Shown here piece after piece: positions 1-11,500 of a stretch of 25,643 nucleotides of DNA; position 1 is the stretch's first letter; each line of letters starts with the position of its first letter. Origin of the DNA: Acanthamoeba lenticulata (lineage: Eukaryota > Discosea > Longamoebia > Acanthamoebidae); assembly GCA_002179805.1 (NCBI GenBank), contig NAVB01000299.1, positions 1 to 25,643 of the forward strand, given 5' to 3'. A program made the translations under genes and the position numbers. The notes below the pieces were generated by a model that searched no databases, was not told where the DNA came from, and worked only from the letters and a program-made list of their open reading frames with translations.

Positions 1-4
1 TTGG

Positions 5-10
5 TTTATT
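5..10 (-). terminator. Probable poly(A) signal of the giant kinase
   Basis: The minus strand reads AATAAA about 10 nt after the TAG stop at 21-23. This supports the kinase gene ending inside the window, with a very short 3' UTR. Confidence 0.6.
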
Positions 11-20
11 TACAGCACCA

Positions 21-3000
21 CTACGCGAGGCTGGGCGTGACCGCGAGCGAGGAGGCCTTGGCGAGTCGCGCCGGAGAGAGCGGGAGCGAGACGACGTGCA
101 GCGGCGCATACTGCCGCTGCATCTCGCGCAGCCGCGGCGCGTGTAGGTCCGCCGGCGGCGCCAAAACGACGAGCGGGATGAGGCGCGGCTGCGACAAGAG
201 CACCACTTGCAGCTTGTCCAGCCCAATCGTGTCCACCACGAGCATGTCCAGTTGCCCTGTTCATGATGATGATGATGACAAAGTGCAAAAACGATGTGAG
301 CTCAAATTCCCGAGAGCGACAAGGAAGAGAAGTCAGACCTTCGCCCTCTTCAACGTCCTGCAGGCAGGCCAGTACGTCCTCGCGCCGGCTGGACACGCTC
401 ACCTGCGCGCCGGCGTTGGCCAGGTAGGAGCGGACGGCGAAGGCGTCGTTGTCGTCGCTGATCCACATCAGCGCCTGCTTGTTGCTCAGCAGCTTCGCCG
501 CCAGGTTGCTGCTCGACCCACTCCGCGAAAGCGGCTTCTCGCCTGCGGGGCCGACACGAGAGGCGACGATAAGACACCATCATGGTGGTGGGGGATGAAG
601 AAGGAGGAGGAGGAGGAGGAGGAAAAGGACGTACCGACGCCCACTGGGATGACGAGGTGGAACGTCGCGCCAGGTGGCCCGGCCTCGCCCCAGAGGCGAC
701 CGCCGCAAAAGTGGCACAGTTCCACGCACAAGCGCAGCCCTTCATGTGGGGTAAAACACGTTTCAAAACAATTTGTAAATGAATCACGAAAATGAAAGCG
801 AAGGGAAAGGGAAGGAGGGGGTGGGACATACCAAGGCCGATGCTGCGAAACTTGGTGCCGGTCCGCCCGGACCCGGCGGCGGTGGCGAACGGGTCAAACA
901 GATCCGCAAACTCGTCCTCGCGGATAGCCATCCGCGGACCCTGCACCCGAATGTGCAGCTCGACCACCTCGTACCCGTCCGCCTCGTCCTCCTCCTGCTT
1001 TTGCTGCTGCTGCTGCTGCTGTCCGGCCTCGGCCGCCTCCGCGCCCGGGCTCTGCTTCTTACGGTGAAAGCTCAGCTCGGCCCGGACCAGCGGCTCGTCC
1101 GCGAGGCCGTCGTCGTCGTCGTCGTTGGCGGGCGGCCCGCTCAGGAGGATCGTGTGGCGGACGAGGTTGGTGATGAGCTGCTGCAGCCGGCCACGGTCGG
1201 TCGTGACGTAGCGCACGACAGTGTTGTCGGGCGACAGCAGGCCGACGTCAAAGGCCAGGCGGACGTCGGGCCCGACGGCGGGCCGGTCGTGGATCTGGGC
1301 AAAGGTCTCGGCCATGAGGTCGTGGAGGTCAAAGGTGGTCTCGACGAGGGTGACCTTGCCGGCCTTGAGCTTGCTGAGGTCGAGGACGTCGTTGACGAGG
1401 TCGAGGAGCGCGTCGGACGAGGCCTGGATGTCGTCGAGGCACTCGAGCTGGAAGGGCGTCATGTCGGTGTCCTCCATGAGGCCCGCCATGCCGGTGATGC
1501 CCGTGAGCGGCGTGCGGAGCTCGTGGCTGGCCACGGCCAGGAAGGCGTCCTTGGCGCTGTCCATCTGCTCCAGCCGCTGGTTCTTGCGCTGGAGCGCGTG
1601 GTTGGTCCGCCGCAGCTCGTCGGCCAGCAGCGCGTTCTCGAGCGAGTTCATGAGCTGGCCCGTGAGGATCGTCACCAGCCGCAGGCGGTCGTCCCCAAAC
1701 ACGTTCGGGCTCGCGTCGTTCTCGATGTAGATCAGCCCGTTGTGGTGCTTGGCCTTGACCGACAGCGGCACGCACAGCACCGACCGCGGCCGCCGCTTGG
1801 CCACGTACGCGTCGTCCCCAAAGCGCCCGTCGGCCACGGCATCGCCCAACACCACCGCCACTAGACCCACACCCCCAGGACGTCAGCTTCCCACACAGAA
1901 TAAGGCCCCCCTGCGAGGGCGGACTCGTGCGCGCACCCTTGGCGTGCCAGCAGTAGTTGATGATGGCGTTGGGCAGCTCGGCGTGGTCGCCCGTGTACGG
2001 CGCGCGGCGCACGCGCACCTTTTTCTGCGGGCGTTTGAAGGGCGCAGGGGTGAGGCCACGAGCCTCGAGAAGGAGGAGAAGAGGAGGAGAAGAAGGCGAA
2101 CCTTGAAGTAGGAGGACTTGGCCGTGGCGCGGATGAAGAGCTGGCTCGGTTGGACAGAGGCGTCGCTGCTGCTGCTGTGGCCGCTGCTGCTGTGGCTGCT
2201 GCCGCTGTCGGACACGAGCTCGCCGGTGCCTTCGACCAGGAGGAGCACGCACTTGGTGGCGCCCGTGTTGTCGATGATGAGCTCCAGCGTCGAGCGGAGG
2301 AGCTCGCGCACGTCGAGCTTGGACGAGAGCAGCTGCGCGGCCTGCACGACGGCGTCAAAGTCGAGCGCGCTCGTGACGATCTCCGTCGTCGAGTACTGGT
2401 CCAGAAGCCGCACGCCGGAGCCGGCGCGGTTGTGCCCAATCCCGCCGACCCCGGCGCTGCCAAGGCCACCGCCGCCGCCGCTGCCGCCGCCGCGGTCGAG
2501 GCCGACGTAGTGCGCGTCGGCCGCCGCGGCCTTGCGCTGGCGGACCACGGCCTCGGCGCCCCACTTGCGGAAACACTGGCGCGACTCCTCGGCGCACTGA
2601 TTGGCCAGCTCGTTCATGACCTGCCACGAGAGCTCCTTGGCCAGCGCGGCGTCCTGCATAAAGCCGTGCTCGAGGGCCTGCGCAAAGGCCTTGTCGTACA
2701 TGGCCAGGACCTGCTCGGCGGCCGCCAGCTGGCGGCTGCCGTCGGCCGCCTCGCCCAGCTGCAGCCGCGCCCGCTCGGCCTCGACGAGGAGGTGCCAGTG
2801 GGCAAAGTTGCCCGGCGCGGCGTCGGCCCAGATCTTGAGGGTCGCCTGGTTCTGGGCCACGGTGGCCAGGTGCTCGTCGTACTCTTGCGGCGTGAGGCCC
2901 ACGGCATCGCCGTCGCCGCCATCGCCGCCGCCGGCGAGCCCGGCAGCGACGGCCCGGCCCTCGCGCTGGCGCCGCAGCCGGCGCTCCTTGTTGCGCCGCT

Positions 3001-6000
3001 GGGTCTCGAGCTGGCCGCTCCTGCTCGCGGTGGCCTTCTCGGCTGCGCGCCAGCCGGCGCTCAGGTCGCGCACGCGCTGCTTGGGCGCCACCCAGGCCTT
3101 GGCGCTCCGGCACTCGGCCAGCAGCGCCAGCGAGTAATAAAAGTAGTGTTCTGCAGCGTCGCCGTCGAGAACGAGGCAAGACGAGGACGTGAGCCCAAGC
3201 AGCAAAGCTCGCGGTGAAGAGGATGAAGACAGAAGATGAGGACGCGAGCGTACCGACTTCCTCCTTGAACTGGGCGATGTAGGTGATGATGCGGGCGGCC
3301 CGGCGGCCCTCGGCCACGGCCTCGCTCGGGCGGCCCATGGTGTAGAAGTAGTGCATCTTGGTCACGTGCAGCTGGGCGATCATCATGGGCCGCGTGCCGG
3401 CCTCCACCCAGCGAAAGAACTCGTCTTCGGTCTTCTCGACGGGCTTCTCCATCAGCAGGTTCGTGTAGCGCTCGATGGTCCGCATCATCTTCACGATGTC
3501 GATCCAATTGATCTCCTCGCTGTACCGCAAATACGGCTCTTTATGCACCAATAATTAAATAAAATAATTGAATTAAAAATTAGAAATAGAAAATAAGGAA
3601 AATACATTGTAAAAATAACAAAAAACAAAAAACAAATAAAAGAAAGACAAGACGAACCGACGAAAGGCATGATCTGGGGGAGGGGCGAGGTGCCCCAGGA
3701 GGTGCGCATGAGGTTGTAGGCGCAGCCCGAGGCGAACGCCGGGTTGCCGCCGGCCATGGCGTGCTTGAAGCCCGTCACCAGGCCCGGGATGGTGTCCCTC
3801 AGCGGGTACTTGACCCAGTGGATGAACGCTGTGCGGTATTTCCCCGCCCCCGAGAAGAACATGCATCAGGCTTTCGTGCGCGCGCGTGTGTGTGCGTGTG
3901 GTCGGGCGTACAGTAAAAGATCTCCCAGACTTCGCCACGGTCAGGGAAGCGCGAGTGCGCGTAGTGCTTCTCCACCAGGTCCAGCGCCAGCGTGCCCCAC
4001 GCGTGCGCCGCCTCCAGCTGCGCACTCGAGTGAGTCACAAGACGGACGTCGTTGATGACAATGATGATGATGACGATGATGATCCGCACCTTCCGGTTCA
4101 TGGCGCATCCGGTCCAGGCGTACCACACGTAGATCAGCGACGTGTGCGCCACATGCCCGTGCTCGATGCTCACCTTGACCTGCAAAGTGTTTCTATTGTG
4201 AGCTTGGCTCCTCCTTCTCCGTTGGGACAGGAGGTGGTACGCACGCCAGCCGCGAGGGCGTAGGTGTAGGCCAGCGGGTTGGTGAACAGGAAGCCGATGG
4301 CCATCTTGCTGATCAGCATTTGGATGCCCTGCGTCCGGCCCCCCGTGTCCAAGCTTAGCCTCATGTGCCATTGCGCGCGTGCGTGTGTGTGTGCATGCGA
4401 GACGGGCATGGTGGATGAGTACCTTGGCGCGCTCGTCGGTGGCGGGCGGGGTGTCGAGCAGGCTCGCGATGGGCCGGTCGCGCAGGAGCTCGTCGACCTC
4501 GGCCACCGCCTGGTCGAGCATGTCCTGGCTCGGGTTGGCCGGGATCTCCAGACCGAGCGTGGCCAGCCCACGGATCCCGGACGCGACCATGTCCTCGTAG
4601 CGCAGGAGGCAGGTCGACATCTGGTTGCGCTGGATGTAGACCTCGATCGTCTCCCACACGTCGCGCACATGGGCCAGCACCTCGTCAAAGAGCTGCTGCG
4701 CCGTGTCCACGTTCTTGCACATGTACTCGCACTGCGCCCTCTCTGCCCATCGCCGCCCGGCGTCATGCTCCGCATAACGTGTGCTTGCGCGCGCGTGCGC
4801 GTGTGTGCGTACCGAGGAACAGCTGGAAGGCGAGCTTGTGCTGCGCGTTCCAGTAATCGTCGGGGAGCATCGCGATGCCCTGGGCGGCCGCCTTGCTAGC
4901 CATCTCGTAGGCTGCGCGCGCCCCAAGGCCACGACTCGCCGTCAGTGCTTGACCAAGCATGAGGGTGGTCGGGAGAAGGGAAGGGGGAGAGAGGGGCGAA
5001 CCGAGCGAGTTCTTGCCCTTGATGGCCGCCTTGAGGCTGAGCTGGGCGATCAGCAGCCGCTCCTCGGGCGCCTGCACGAGCTCGGCGGCCTCAAAGTAGT
5101 GGTAGAGCAGATCAAAGAGATCAAACTCCATTTTGTCGCTGCCGCTTCCCTTGGCCTCCTTCTGCGGCGTCGTCCGCCAGTTCTGCGTCTGGTCTCGCGA
5201 GCGCGTGTTCACAACGTGGCTTAAGCGACGACGAGGACATGAAGGAAGACATGGGCCCAGGCAAGGCTGGAAGGGCTGCGTACATGGGTGTCATCCTCGA
5301 TCGTGACGCGGGCGAGCATGAACTGGGCCATGCTCAGGTGGAGGCGCTTGCTGCGCTCGGGGGACACGCACTCGTATGCCGCCTGCTGGACGCGGTCGTG
5401 CAGGAAGCGGTACTCAAAGTCGGCCTCGCGCAGCACAAAGCCCTGGTGGAGCGTGCGCCACAGGAGGCTCTCCACCTCTTCGACCGATACCCCGCGAAAC
5501 TCGGCGATGAACCGCACGTCGAACCGCGCGCCAAAGTAGGCGGCCACCTCGAGCAGCTCCAGCGTCTCCTGCGGGAGGTTGCGGAGGTCCTGCGCCATGA
5601 ACTCGACCACGTTGTCGGTGTAGTCCATGGCCCTGACCTTCTCGAGGTCCCACAGCCAACGGCCCCTGGCGTGATCGAACCACTGCACCGCCCCGCCCCA
5701 AGACAGCTTGTGAGACAAGGGCCACGAGGCCGAGCACAGGGCCAAAGGGGGGGGGGCGTACGATGAAGCCGGTCTGGTGGAGCTTCGTGAGGAAGCTGAT
5801 GGTGAAGAACGGGTTACCCTTGGTCTTCTCGTAGACCAGCTCGGACAGGGCCCGCGCGGTCCGGGACGAGTCACCAGCGACGTCATGGTTGCCGCTGTTG
5901 CTGCGGCGCTGTTGGTGGAGGACGTCGACCACTATCTCGTCGACATCGTCGAGGCCCAGGGGCTGGAGGAGGATCGTGTGGGCCACGACGTCCTTGCGCC

Positions 6001-8029
6001 GGATCTCGTCGAGGAAGATCGACAGCGGGTGAGTCGGGCTCGTCACCTCGTTGTCGCGGTAGCCGCCCACGAGCAGCAGCGGCGCCGAGTTAGCCGACGG
6101 CGAGCGGCAGATGATCTTGGTGAGGAGCTGGAACGAGGGCTGGTCGGCCCAGTGCAGGTCGTCCAAGAAGATGACCAGCGGATGGTCCGGCCGGGCGCTG
6201 GAGAAGACGTCGACCAGGCGCGTGAAGAGCTGCGTGTAGACGGACTGGAGTTCGGAGATGCCCAAGTCGAGCTCGACCTCGGGCTGCGGTCCGATCAGGA
6301 GCTCGAGACTCGGGATCACGTCGAGCAGCAGCTGGCCGTGCTGGCCCACGGCGCTCAGGAGTCGCTCCCGCATGAGCGCCACGTTGTCCTCGCTCTCGGC
6401 CAGGATCTGGCCGTCATCATCATCACGCATGAGCTATTTGCCGCCATCAAAGTGGGGCCTAACTAAGGGGAACGCACCTGGTGGACCATGTCGGTGAAGG
6501 CCGACACGATGGCCGAGTAGGGCACGTCGCGCTTGCTAAAGTCGTACTTGCCGCCGATGAGGTAGGCGTGCTCCTTGATGTCCTTCAGCTGGTTGACCAG
6601 CGACGTCTTGCCCACCCCCGAGTAGCCCGCCACCAGCACCACCTTGACTCGCCACCAGCAACAACAACAACCCAACGACACAAGCGGTGTGAGTGGAGTT
6701 GTTCAGCCGACACAGGTATGGCGGCATGTGCGAGCCGGGACCGGGCGAGTCAAGTACCTGAGTCTTGGTGGGCGCCTTGACGGCGGCCGTGTAAAGCTGA
6801 CGAAGGAGAAGGATCTCCTTCTCGCGTCCGTAGAGCTTGGACGGAAATCGAAACACGTCCGACACGTCGTCCTGGCCCGGCTCAAACTCCTCCTCTTCTT
6901 TTTCTTCTTCTTCTCCGTTTTCGACCAACGTCGCCCCGTCAGCCGCGTGGGCGGCCCGGCGTCGACGGGCTGCGGCGGCGGCCTCGATGATGGCCCGGCA
7001 GCGCTGCAGGTCGGTCACGAGGCCGCGGCTGCTCTGGTAGCGGGCCTCGACGGACTTGGCCAGCAGCCGGTGCACGACGGCCGACACGCAGCGCGGGATG
7101 CGCGGATCAATCTCGTGCACGCGCGGTGCCTGCTTGGCCATGTGGGCGTGCATCATGCGCACGGCCGACTTTTCGACAAAGGGCGTGCTGCCGGTCAGGA
7201 GCTCGAAGAAGGTGATGCCCAGCGAGTAAAAGTCGCTCCGATAGTCCACAGGCCTCGAGGCCGGTTCACCACCGCCGCCGACGTTGCTGTGTTGGCGGTG
7301 GTGGCGGAGGGAGAGCTCGGGCGGGAGGTAGGCCAGCGAGCCCATGACGTGCTGGATGGGCACGCTGTCCTTGCCCGCGCTCGTCGTCTCGCGCGTGCGC
7401 ACGACGACCGACGAGATGCCAAAGTCGGTGAGCTTGACCTCGCCCGTGGCCTTGTTCCATATGATGTTGTGTGGCTGAGACAGAAAAAAAGGTTTCAATT
7501 TTTTAAAATAGAAATAGAAATAGAATTCAAAAAAAAAAAAGGTGACCGAATCCGCTACACGAACCTTGACGTCACGGTGAACGACTGAACGGCTGTGCAC
7601 ATGGCCCAGCGTATGCGCAATGGCTAAGGCGAGAGTGAGGAAGGAATCCATATCGCCGCCAAAGGGACCATCTTGTGCGAGCCACTTATCAAGTGAATGT
7701 CCTCCGAAATCTTCAAGTACGAGGGCCTCGAGGCCTGGCCGCGAGAGGCGGGCCTCCACCTTTACGATGCCTTGCACGCCGGCCGTCATCAAGGTCTCCA
7801 CAATTTTGTGCTCGTGTTGAAAGTTGGTGAGATGTCGTGGCAGTGGCAGCGATTCGTTCAACACTTTCACTCGCACCCTCGTCTCTGTCTTAATCTCATC
7901 TTCTCCCCGTTGACTGTCTCCATCTTGCCTTCTCAGGCAGTGATATACCACTGAGTGGGTCCCGTGGTCCACCTCGGGCGAGGCCAGCACGTAGCCCTCG
8001 GCCTCGAGCAGCTTGCTCACCTTCTCCAT
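21..8029 (-). CDS. Giant hybrid Ser/Thr kinase - AAA ATPase - GAF - histidine kinase - receiver protein (complete, 19 exons)
   Basis: Exons: 8029-7565, 7474-6758, 6642-6478, 6406-5762, 5682-5284, 5182-5002, 4911-4813, 4742-4423, 4328-4245, 4179-4090, 4017-3912, 3828-3658, 3538-3254, 3150-2102, 2024-1937, 1860-832, 739-635, 542-339, 256-21. They join in frame to about 2145 aa. The kinase domain (about 15-290) has VKVL, HRDVKPHN, DFG and PPEL. The ATPase has P-loop GYSGVGKTSL (about 400) and Walker B LVIFLDDLHWAD (about 530). A helical region follows (about 700-1240), of the kind found in AAA-fused kinases. GAF is at about 1504-1690. HisKA has ASHELRTPL with His about 1734. The ATP-binding domain ends in GLGLRLC and GATFHLVIPV. 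The receiver is C-terminal (Asp about 2076). This is probably a cytosolic integrator of nucleotide or ligand input. I chose the ATG at 8029 because it is the first ATG in frame with the kinase; further in-frame non-ATG sequence lies upstream. The exact acceptor at 5183 is less certain. Catalytic losses are described in the findings. Confidence 0.85.
962..1023 (-). repeat. CAG-type poly-Gln tract inside the histidine-kinase ATP-binding domain
   Basis: A run of CAG/CAA codons encodes seven consecutive Gln, followed by KQEEDEAD. It sits between the N-box region and the G1 region of the ATPase domain of the giant kinase, so it forms a low-complexity loop within the fold rather than a linker between domains. 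Confidence 0.8.
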
Positions 8030-8578
8030 GTGCAGGCCCCTCCCGTCCGGCGTTCGCTTGCGCCCTCTCGAAAGGCCCGCCACCGGGGCCCCGAGCCCAA
8101 CGACCACAGAAGCCGCCGTTGCCGTCTTGTGGTTGACGAAGAACGCTGGTTGTTGTGCGTGTGTCTTCCGTCTGCTCCGACCCGAGCGTCTCTCTTTGTC
8201 CCTGGCTCGGCAAGTAGCCTCTTAATTCGTCGAGTTCGCTGGCTCACTCGCCAACCACACCGAAGAATACTGCACCCATAGCAACGCGCTTTGGAGCGGA
8301 TCAACGGGTTAACACGGATGCAACCTTTAAAGGCCAGAATTCTTAATTCATTTATTGTATTTAAATTTTATTATTGACATAAAATTGGCGTATTTGCAGT
8401 TATCTGTGGCTGGTTCACGACGTGGGTGTAGGCAGGCCTAACCCACATTTCAACAACGCTGCTTATCGGCGGAAGCTGCGCAGGCCCAGGACAAGCGGCA
8501 GCCAAAGGGGGGCCGTGACGATGGTCACGGGCGCCGCTGGGGTTGACGTCATCACCACCATCGCCACCCAAAATCACG
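8030..8578. other. Intergenic region between the F-box gene (3' end) and the giant kinase (5' end)
   Basis: Both neighbours are transcribed leftwards. The right part is the 3' flank of the F-box gene. An AT-rich block at about 8335-8395 carries two minus-strand AATAAA hexamers (8351-8356 and 8367-8372) that could serve as its poly(A) signals. The GC-rich part from 8030 to about 8330 is probably the kinase promoter and 5' UTR. I see no TATA box I would defend and no RNA gene. Confidence 0.5.
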
Positions 8579-11500
8579 TCAGTTCTTCTTCATCTTCTTG
8601 TCACGACAGTGAAGGCGATCGCGACACGTACACGCAATGAAGGCCGTGGTGAGGGCCACCTTCTTGGCCCGCTTGATGCGTTTTCGGCGGCGATTCAACC
8701 GATCGCGCTCGAGGCGCTCGTGCTTGGTCAGCGGCATCGGCCCCGACCAGTAGCTGACGTCGGACAAATTGAACACAAAGGGGGGAGCCGGCTCTTGTTG
8801 GTGCTGCTCGAGGCGGTTGAGGAGCGACATCGTCGATGCGTCCTCTCCGCCACCGGCGCTGCTACTGCTCGAGCTGTAGGAGATCGGCCGCATGGGCGGC
8901 CCGCCGCCGTAGTATTCTTCGCTGACGTCTGACGAGACTGATCGCGACCGAGAACGCGACCGAGAACGCGACCGAGAACGCGACCGAGAACGCGATCGAG
9001 AACGTGAGCGTGAACGCGAGCGTGAGCGCGACCGAGAACGGGAGGATGTAGTGGAGGACAACGAGGTGGAGGAAGGCGAGCGCGATCTCGACCTCGAGCT
9101 TGACCCCAACGACACTCGCCGGTTTGGTCTAGATGGCGGGGAACGCGACCGGGAGCGTGACCTTGACCGCGACCGCCCTCGAGACCGGGAGCGCGAGCGG
9201 GATCTCGAGCGGGACCTCGAGCGCGAGCGCGACGATCGCGACCAGGTCGAGCTTGACGTCTCGTCATCGTCTTCTTCCCCCTCACCGTCGTCATTCCCGT
9301 TTCCCACCTCTTCGCTCTCCGAGTCCCAGTCCGACTCTGCGTCACGAGCCACGTAAGGCTGACATCAGCACGAGCTTCGCCGCAGCGGGCGCCCGGCAGC
9401 GGGAGGGAGCGGGGTGTCAATACCGGTGTCCGACTCAGAATCGGAGCTGCTCGGATAGTAGCGGTTCCACGGGCAGGCCTCGGTGATGCGGCCGCGCTTG
9501 CGACGGTACCAGCGGGCGACGCGCTCATTGCCCTCCTTCTCCATCATGGCGACGACCCGCTTCATGCAGCGGACCAGGGCCGGCGGCGACACGTAGGAGT
9601 CAAACTCGAGCAGCAGCGTCGAGCGCTTGCTCTGGCGGATGAGCTCGCGCTTGGCCTGCTCGCTCAGCACAATGACCGACGCCGACCGCGGCTCGGCCGC
9701 CACGGTTGCCTCCCGGCTCTTGCGGCTGCTGCGAATGAGGCTCCCGCCGGCGCTGAGGCCGAGGCCACTACGTTTCTTGTGTGCCTTGTGCCTGTCTTCT
9801 GGCTTGCTCGGCGCTGGCGAAGGCGCAGCGTTGGGCGGCGATAGGGTGGCGGTCGGATCACTCATGGACCGCTCGCGCGAGGCCTCCAAGTGCGCGCAGC
9901 CATGCACGTCGGTGCCGCTACGCTCGCGGCCTGCGACGGCGCCGTCGTCGGTCGGCAGGCTCGCGCTGTCGACAGCAGACCCGTTGGCCGTTGACGATGG
10001 CTCGCAGCCGCGGCCGGGCTGGAGGTGGGACGGAGGCTGCAGGAGCCGGACCACCCGGGTCTGGAGGCGGTAGTAGGGCTGCCGGAACGCGAACTTGATG
10101 CCGAACGGAGCGCAGAAGGCGCGGAGCGACCTGCGGCCCGACAGTTATGACTGAATTGTCAATTCGAGAGGAAGGGAGAGAAGGGAAGACGTGAAGGCAC
10201 GCACCACGAGGGAAGGACAAGGATGTCGCCCTCTTGTGCGAGACTCGATACGGGCTGCCAAAAAAAGCAATTGGGTTAAAATAAATGAAAGAAATAAAAA
10301 AGAGTCAAAGCATACCAGGCGGTAGTCGTGCTTGCGATTGTTGGTGCGCAGCTCGACTTGGCACAGATCTGGGTCAGACGAGAAGGCGCTGACGAGTTTG
10401 AACATCGCGTTGCACGGCATCATGTTAAGGTGGACCATCGGGTTCGCCTTTGTCTGCGGTGGCGGAGGCGGCACGCGCGGTGTCGCCGAAGAAGAAGAGG
10501 ATGAAGCCGTTGTTGTGGCTTCCTCCGGCCGCGGCGTCCGCGGAGCTTCGTGATACGACCGCTCAATGCCGCTGCCGCCATCGGCGGCCACAGCGGGTGG
10601 GGCGGGCCGAGGGGCCTGCGGGCGGGGCGACGGGAACACGCGAAGAGTACCGTCCCCGCGCCCGTTCTGGCGCCACTCGTCCTTGGGTCGCTTCTCCAGC
10701 TCGCGGAACCGATAAAACTTGAGCGTGGGCGCCATGAGCCGGTCCAGCTCCTCGTCCGTCACGGCCATGGCCTCCTCCCGCTCGAACGCGCTCTCCCCTG
10801 GCGGGGCCGGGCTGGTTGGCTGCTGCGGGGTCGCCGCCTCAGCGGTTGGCTGCATCGTGTCCCTGTCATCGCTCATGGGCTGCCCAGAGACCGACGAAGA
10901 TGCCGCCGAGGTATCGGCCACGACGGGGTCCGGACTAGGCGCGGGCTGGGGCGGACGCGCGCTGAGGCAGGCGGCGCACGTGCGGCGCGGGCCGGGGTTG
11001 AGCAGCGTGCAGAGCGCGCAGCTCCACTGCACCTGCGGCACGGAACCGTTGGCCAAGAAGCTCTCGTCGCCATAGCGGCGCATCACCTTCTTCCGCGAGA
11101 AGAGGAGGAGCTCCATCACGCTCATGGGCACGCCCAGGTACTTGGCCAGGTTGGTGAACAGCAGCATCGTGATCCGCCCCATCAGCCTGATCACAATCCA
11201 TAGCGTGTCATTGGAGGCAGGTCTCGAGTGGAGGAAACAGAAGCGGCGTCGTACCGCCAGTAGCGCGTGGCCACCTCGATATCCTGCGGCGAAGCGTCGG
11301 GCCATGGAAACCATCGGTGGTGCGTGCTCGTCGTCTGCAACGGATTATTGGAAATAAATTCATTAATATATTTGAAGATGAAGAAGGGGGACCGGAAGAA
11401 GTGATGCCGCACCTGAAAGGAATTGATACCGGGCGATTCTGCATAGCCGGCGGCCGAGGTCTTGAGGTAGAGCATCGAGCGTCGCGCCTGCAGCCCGCGG

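Noticed and set aside
779..1864. Long open frame on the plus strand (about 360 codons)
   Set aside because: It is antisense to the GAF/histidine-kinase exons, with Val/Gly/Arg-rich composition typical of the complement of GC-rich coding sequence and no recognisable domain.
2150..3217. Long open frame on the plus strand (about 355 codons)
   Set aside because: It is the complement of kinase exon 3150-2102, which has matching splice phases and a GAF domain. The plus-strand frame has Ala/Gly/Arg bias and no motif.
8936..9240. Possible CRISPR-like or satellite array
   Set aside because: The units are 12 bp with no unique spacers and keep an open RS reading frame, so this is a coding repeat.
9051..9356. 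Plus-strand frame rich in Asp, Arg and Glu (RDRERD-type repeats)
   Set aside because: It is antisense of the RS-coding repeat. The sense RS frame joins in phase to the upstream exon at 9424/9336.
9337..9423. Stop codon at 9365 separating a zinc-finger gene from an SR gene
   Set aside because: An 87-nt GT-AG intron (9423-9337) removes the stop and joins SDSESDT to ESDWDSESEE in frame, so one gene is more likely.
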